This document shows positions 7,232-10,258 of a DNA stretch of 10,258 bases, in pieces. The stretch's first letter is position 1. Every line of letters begins with the position of its first letter. Below the pieces are notes generated by a model. That model was given only the letters and a program-made list of their open reading frames with translations, was not told where the DNA came from and searched no databases. Origin of the DNA: an uncultured Alphaproteobacteria bacterium (GTDB lineage Bacteria > Pseudomonadota > Alphaproteobacteria > RF32 > CAG-239); NCBI GenBank assembly GCA_934254925.1, contig CAKQMD010000042.1, positions 1-10,258 of the forward strand. The letters are read 5' to 3'. Position numbers and translations under genes: made by a program.

Positions 7232-8107
7232 TTATCTTCCACCAGCCATCGGTTTCTTAAAATAATCAAAGAATGCCGAATTGGGAGCCACTACCAGCGA
7301 TGTCTCTGGATTGGCCATTGATTTCTTATAGGCTTCCAAAGAACGATAGAAAGCATAAAACTCGGGATCAAGCCTCGCGGCGTTGTTCCAGATCAAAATT
7401 GCCTGTTCGTCGCCTTCGCCTCGGGTAATCTGAGCTTTTTTCTCGGCTTCGGCAATAATGATCGTCCGCTCTTTTTCGGCTTCGGCCCGAATCTGCTGTG
7501 CCTGCTGCTGCCCCATGGCGCGAAATTCTTTGGCGTCACGTTCGCGTTCCGCCTTCATGCGCGCGTTAATCGCCTGCAGGACCTGAATCGGCAAATCCGC
7601 GCGGCGGATTCTGACGTCGGCCACGCTGACGCCGATTTGGGCGGCATCTTCTTTGACTGCGGCGCTGATATCATTCATGATCTCCGTCCGCTGTTGCGAC
7701 AACAGCTGCTGCAGCGTCACCTGGCCCAAGATTTTGCGTACCGAAGAATTGACGATTTCTTCCAATTTGCTCTGTGCTTGGAGCTCGGTCCGCACGGTCT
7801 GATAAAAGCGCAGGGGATCCACGATTTTATAACGCGTAAAGCTGTCAACATCCAGGCGCTTTTTATCGTTCAAAACAATCTCCTGAGCCGGAGGATCCAA
7901 ATTTAACAGGCGCTTGTCATAAAAAACAACGTTTTGAATAAACGGCACTTTAAACTTAAGTCCCGGTTCTTTGACGACCCGCATCGGTTCGCCAAACTGC
8001 AAGACGATCGCCTGCTCCGTCTGGTTAAGGACATAAACCGCATTAAAAGCCACAAACAAAATCAGAGCCAGGATGACGGCCGCATATATTTTCATCTTAT
8101 CATTCAT
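7232..8107 (-). CDS. hflC: HflC, SPFH-domain modulator of FtsH protease
   Basis: HflC pairs with HflK in a large inner-membrane assembly that encloses and modulates the AAA protease FtsH. The 291-residue protein has one N-terminal transmembrane helix (about 7-27) with most of the chain outside the cytoplasm. An SPFH/band-7 domain follows (about 25-185: TEQAIVLQFGEP, GLKFKVPF, YDKRLLNLD, VDSFTRYKI, VADVRIRRADLP). Then comes an Ala/Glu-rich coiled coil (about 188-240: ERERDAKEFRAMGQQQAQQIRAEAEKE) and a C-terminal LDPEFYAFYRSLEAYKKSM segment typical of HflC. It is somewhat shorter than the E. coli protein. The ATG has an ideal AGGAG 7 nt upstream, and that site contains part of the hflK stop codon. 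The gap from hflK is 10 nt and degP follows almost directly. Confidence 0.96.
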   Translation of the reverse strand: MNDKMKIYAAVILALILFVAFNAVYVLNQTEQAIVLQFGEPMRVVKEPGLKFKVPFIQNVVFYDKRLLNLDPPAQEIVLNDKKRLDVDSFTRYKIVDPLRFYQTVRTELQAQSKLEEIVNSSVRKILGQVTLQQLLSQQRTEIMNDISAAVKEDAAQIGVSVADVRIRRADLPIQVLQAINARMKAERERDAKEFRAMGQQQAQQIRAEAEKERTIIIAEAEKKAQITRGEGDEQAILIWNNAARLDPEFYAFYRSLEAYKKSMANPETSLVVAPNSAFFDYFKKPMAGGR

Positions 8108-8114
8108 CTTGGAT

Positions 8115-8120
8115 CTCCTA
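8115..8120 (-). promoter_or_regulatory. hflC ribosome binding site overlapping the hflK stop
   Basis: The minus-strand hexamer TAGGAG contains both the hflK stop codon (TAG, 8118-8120) and the AGGAG Shine-Dalgarno for hflC, 7 nt before its ATG. Ribosomes ending hflK would stop on the hflC start region, a layout suited to coupled, balanced synthesis of the two partners. Confidence 0.75.
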
Positions 8121-9149
8121 TTCTTTTCTCAAACTGTTCAACGGCAGATAAGGCACAGCGTTGTTGCCGCCGACCGCCGGATCCAAAACCACTTTGTTGG
8201 CATTGGACATCACTTCTTCCATCGCCTCCAGATACAGGCGTTTGATCGTCACTTCTCGGCCTTGTTTGTAGGCCTGATAAACCGAATTAAACCTTTCGGT
8301 ATCACCCTGAGCCTTATTGATAACGGCATTTTTATACGCTTCGGCGTTTTGCAGACGCTGAACGGCTTCGCCTCGGGCCTTGGGCAAAATCTCGTTTCGA
8401 TAGGCTTCCGCCTCGTTTTTAAACCTCTCCATATCGGCTTTGGCGCGTTGAACTTCATTAAAAGCATCCACAACCTGTTTGGGAGGATCCGCTTTTTGGA
8501 GTTTGACACGCACAATTTGTATTCCGGCGCCAAACTCGTTCAAAACCTTTTGCAACTCGGCTTTGGTTTCGTCTTCCACCTTGCCGCGGTCCCCGGTGAT
8601 GATCGGCTGCATTTCGGATTGTCCGACAATCTCACGCAGGACGGACTGCGCCGCCACCCGCACCGTCTGATCCGGGCTGCGCATGTTAAACAAATAATCC
8701 TTGGCGTCGGAAATCTTCCACACGATGGTCAGGTTGATGTCAACGATATTTTCATCCCCGGTCAGCATATGGCTTTCGGTAAAGGAGTTTTCCGCCCCCA
8801 GGTTCTCCTGGCTGACACCCAAAGTGATACTACGCTCCTGAGTAATGTTGACTTTATTGAGCGTTTCCAACGGATAAGGCAGATGATAATGCAGGCCGGC
8901 GTCCGTAGTGCGGACATAGCGACCGAAGCGCAGCACGACGCCTTGCTCGTTGGGTTGAATCTGATAAAACCCCGACAACAGCCAAACCACAACTAAAATA
9001 AAAACGGCCCACTGCCATCTGAACTCAAAATCTCCAGGTTTCCTAATCCTTTCCAGACTAACGACCTTTTCGGCCGGTTTGCTTTTGTGTTTGTTCTCGT
9101 TGTCCCAGACGTCGTCATTGTCTTCCCAAGGGCTTGGAATTTTTGCCAT
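8118..9149 (-). CDS. hflK: HflK, SPFH-domain modulator of FtsH protease
   Basis: HflK is the partner of HflC in the membrane complex that regulates FtsH. The 343-residue protein begins with a short polar cytoplasmic tail (MAKIPSPWEDNDDVWDNENK), which keeps the N-terminal PW..ND pattern of HflK but lacks the long glycine-rich stretch of the E. coli protein. One transmembrane helix follows (about 46-63). The SPFH domain comes next (about 62-230: NEQGVVLRFGRYVRTTDAGLHYHLPYPLE, MLTGDENIVDINLTIVWKI, ADPPKQVVDAFNEVQRAKAD). Then there is a coiled coil (about 225-290: NEAEAYRNEILPKARGEA) and a short end, YLPLNSL. The ATG has AGAGG 9 nt upstream. It is first in the operon with hflC, degP and holC, and a promoter candidate lies upstream. 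Confidence 0.96.
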   Translation of the reverse strand: MAKIPSPWEDNDDVWDNENKHKSKPAEKVVSLERIRKPGDFEFRWQWAVFILVVVWLLSGFYQIQPNEQGVVLRFGRYVRTTDAGLHYHLPYPLETLNKVNITQERSITLGVSQENLGAENSFTESHMLTGDENIVDINLTIVWKISDAKDYLFNMRSPDQTVRVAAQSVLREIVGQSEMQPIITGDRGKVEDETKAELQKVLNEFGAGIQIVRVKLQKADPPKQVVDAFNEVQRAKADMERFKNEAEAYRNEILPKARGEAVQRLQNAEAYKNAVINKAQGDTERFNSVYQAYKQGREVTIKRLYLEAMEEVMSNANKVVLDPAVGGNNAVPYLPLNSLRKE

Positions 9150-9177
9150 GAATTTATACCTCTTCTTTTTTTTACAC

Positions 9178-9206
9178 TTTACAGAATTATATAATCTATT
9201 TATAAA
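9178..9206 (+). promoter_or_regulatory. Candidate sigma-70 promoter for mrp
   Basis: TTTACA (9178-9183) and TATAAA (9201-9206) are separated by 17 nt, each one base from consensus. This predicts a start near 9213 and a leader of about 40 nt before the mrp ATG. It interleaves with the opposite-strand hflK promoter candidate. Confidence 0.5.
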
Positions 9207-9216
9207 TTAATGACAA
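9186..9216 (-). promoter_or_regulatory. Candidate sigma-70 promoter for the hflK operon
   Basis: On the minus strand TTGTCA (9211-9216) is followed after 17 nt by TATATA (9188-9193), or after 19 nt by a perfect TATAAT (9186-9191) in the same AT-rich run. This predicts a start near 9180 and a leader of about 30 nt. No heat-shock (sigma-32) type promoter was recognised here, although such control is common for this kind of operon. Confidence 0.45.
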
Positions 9217-9251
9217 TCAGGCACCGTTTTTTTATCAACAGGGGATCTTTC

Positions 9252-10258
9252 ATGGAAGATAAGGTTTGGGAAATTCTGCAACGTTATTTAACGGCGGAAA
9301 ACGTTGAATCCGTCAAAATATTTAAAGACAAGGCAATCGTCACGTTGCAAAACCTTCCTGAAGATCCGGCTCTGGACCAAAATATTAAGCAAGAAATCGA
9401 AGCTCTGGAAGGCCTCAAAAAAGCAACAATCATTCGCACCGCCGAAAAAAAAATTGTTTCCCTGCAGCCGGAAGATCCCAAGTGGGAGATCAAAGGGGTT
9501 AAAAAAATTATCGGCGTCGCTTCGGGAAAAGGCGGCGTCGGAAAATCGACCACGGCGGTCAACCTGGCCTTGTCTTTGGCTAACCGCGGCTTAAAAGTCG
9601 CCTTGTTTGACGCTGACATTTACGGCCCATCCGTTCCGACCATGCTCGGTTATGAAGGCGTCGCACCGGTTTCTTATGATGGGCAAGTCTTTGAGCCTTT
9701 CCAATATATGGGGTTGAAATCCATGTCCATCGGAACGCTGATCGACAAAGCGGCTCCGCTGATCTGGCGCGGTGCCAAAGCCTGCGGCGCAATTGAACAG
9801 CTGTTAACCGAAGTTAACTGGGGCGAAATTGACGTGATGGTCATTGACATGCCGCCGGGAACCGGGGACATTCACATTACCTTGTCGCAAAAAATCAACC
9901 TTGACGGAGTCGTGATCGTATCCACGCCGCAAGACATTGCCCTGATTGACGCCATCAAGGGCGTTAACATGTTTCGCAAAGTCAATGTTTCGATTTTGGG
10001 AATCATTGAAAACATGAGCTATTTTATCTGCGAAAGCTGCGGGACCCGAGCTGATATTTTCGGACACCATGGCGCACGCGACGTCGCGACGGAAATGGGG
10101 GAAACTTTCCTGGGAGAAATTCCCCTGCATATTGATATCCGTCTCAATGCCGACAACGGCACGCCGATTGTCTTTTCCAAACCCGACAGTCCCTACAGCC
10201 GCGCTTATGCCGAAATTGCCGCTAAAATCGCCGCCGAACTCGGGTTGGCCCAGCTCCG
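9252..10258 (+). CDS. mrp: Mrp/ApbC-family iron-sulfur cluster carrier ATPase (3' end outside window)
   Basis: This is a cytoplasmic P-loop ATPase of the Mrp/NBP35 family that binds and passes on iron-sulfur clusters. The 335 residues visible are nearly a full length, and the frame is open to the window edge. The deviant Walker A SGKGGVGKST is at 91-100 with the signature lysine K93. DADIYGPSVP is at 120-129, the Walker B-like VIDMPPGTGD at 197-206, and the cluster-binding CxxC (C260, C263) sits in ENMSYFICESCG. The first 80 or so residues occupy the place of the FSCA/MIP18 (DUF59) domain but lack the usual DPxxGxDIVxxG motif. The ATG is preceded by AGGGG at 7 nt spacing. The gene is divergent from hflK, with a 102-nt spacer holding both promoter candidates. 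Confidence 0.95.
   Translation, partial: MEDKVWEILQRYLTAENVESVKIFKDKAIVTLQNLPEDPALDQNIKQEIEALEGLKKATIIRTAEKKIVSLQPEDPKWEIKGVKKIIGVASGKGGVGKSTTAVNLALSLANRGLKVALFDADIYGPSVPTMLGYEGVAPVSYDGQVFEPFQYMGLKSMSIGTLIDKAAPLIWRGAKACGAIEQLLTEVNWGEIDVMVIDMPPGTGDIHITLSQKINLDGVVIVSTPQDIALIDAIKGVNMFRKVNVSILGIIENMSYFICESCGTRADIFGHHGARDVATEMGETFLGEIPLHIDIRLNADNGTPIVFSKPDSPYSRAYAEIAAKIAAELGLAQL

Noticed and set aside
8073..8996. 307-codon ATG-initiated open frame on the plus strand, antisense to hflK
   Set aside because: It lies wholly opposite hflK, whose protein is conserved along its length. The antisense translation matches no family I recognise and has no operon context, so it is a long shadow frame.
1..10258. 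Search for a new defence, mobile or biosynthetic system
   Set aside because: Every long frame that stands up belongs to a known core family. There are no integrases, transposases, toxin-antitoxin pairs, direct-repeat arrays or unexplained long gaps.

Overview
This window looks like an ordinary chromosomal stretch of an alphaproteobacterium. The evidence is an AapJ-type general amino acid-binding protein, a GluRS of the 'IDDTD' type often found as a second enzyme in that class, a DNA polymerase III chi subunit, and an hflK-hflC-degP cluster beside an Mrp/ApbC ATPase. Genes are tightly packed and base composition is near balanced. The exact lineage cannot be fixed from the sequence. No tRNA, rRNA, CRISPR array, prophage or insertion sequence is visible, and no stretch over about 110 bases lacks a gene.

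Left block (1-3512, minus strand): a secreted MlaC-like lipid-binding protein, then gltX (glutamyl-tRNA synthetase), then cysS (cysteinyl-tRNA synthetase), in transcription order. gltX and cysS are 16 bases apart and almost surely cotranscribed. A perfect 10-bp hairpin just after the cysS stop probably ends the unit.

Middle (3573-5282): an AapJ-like periplasmic binding protein is read rightward, divergent from the MlaC-like gene. It meets a leftward serine hydrolase of the phospholipase/carboxylesterase family, and the two coding sequences overlap by 12 bases at their 3' ends. No ABC permease or ATPase gene accompanies the binding protein here.

Right block (5368-9149, minus strand): hflK, hflC, degP and holC are read leftward with a gap of 10 nt, a near-abutment and an 8-nt overlap, so they form a tight operon. 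The hydrolase lies 85 nt further on. HflK and HflC form the membrane SPFH complex that modulates FtsH, and DegP is a periplasmic protease/chaperone, so this is an envelope protein quality-control unit. A replication clamp-loader accessory subunit (chi) is attached to it.

Right edge (9252-10258, plus strand): an Mrp/ApbC iron-sulfur carrier ATPase runs off the window, missing only its last residues. It is divergent from hflK, and the 102-base spacer holds two good sigma-70-like promoters that interleave. I see no undescribed system. The points worth a second look are gene arrangement, start codons, a divergent Mrp N-terminus and the overlapping promoters.
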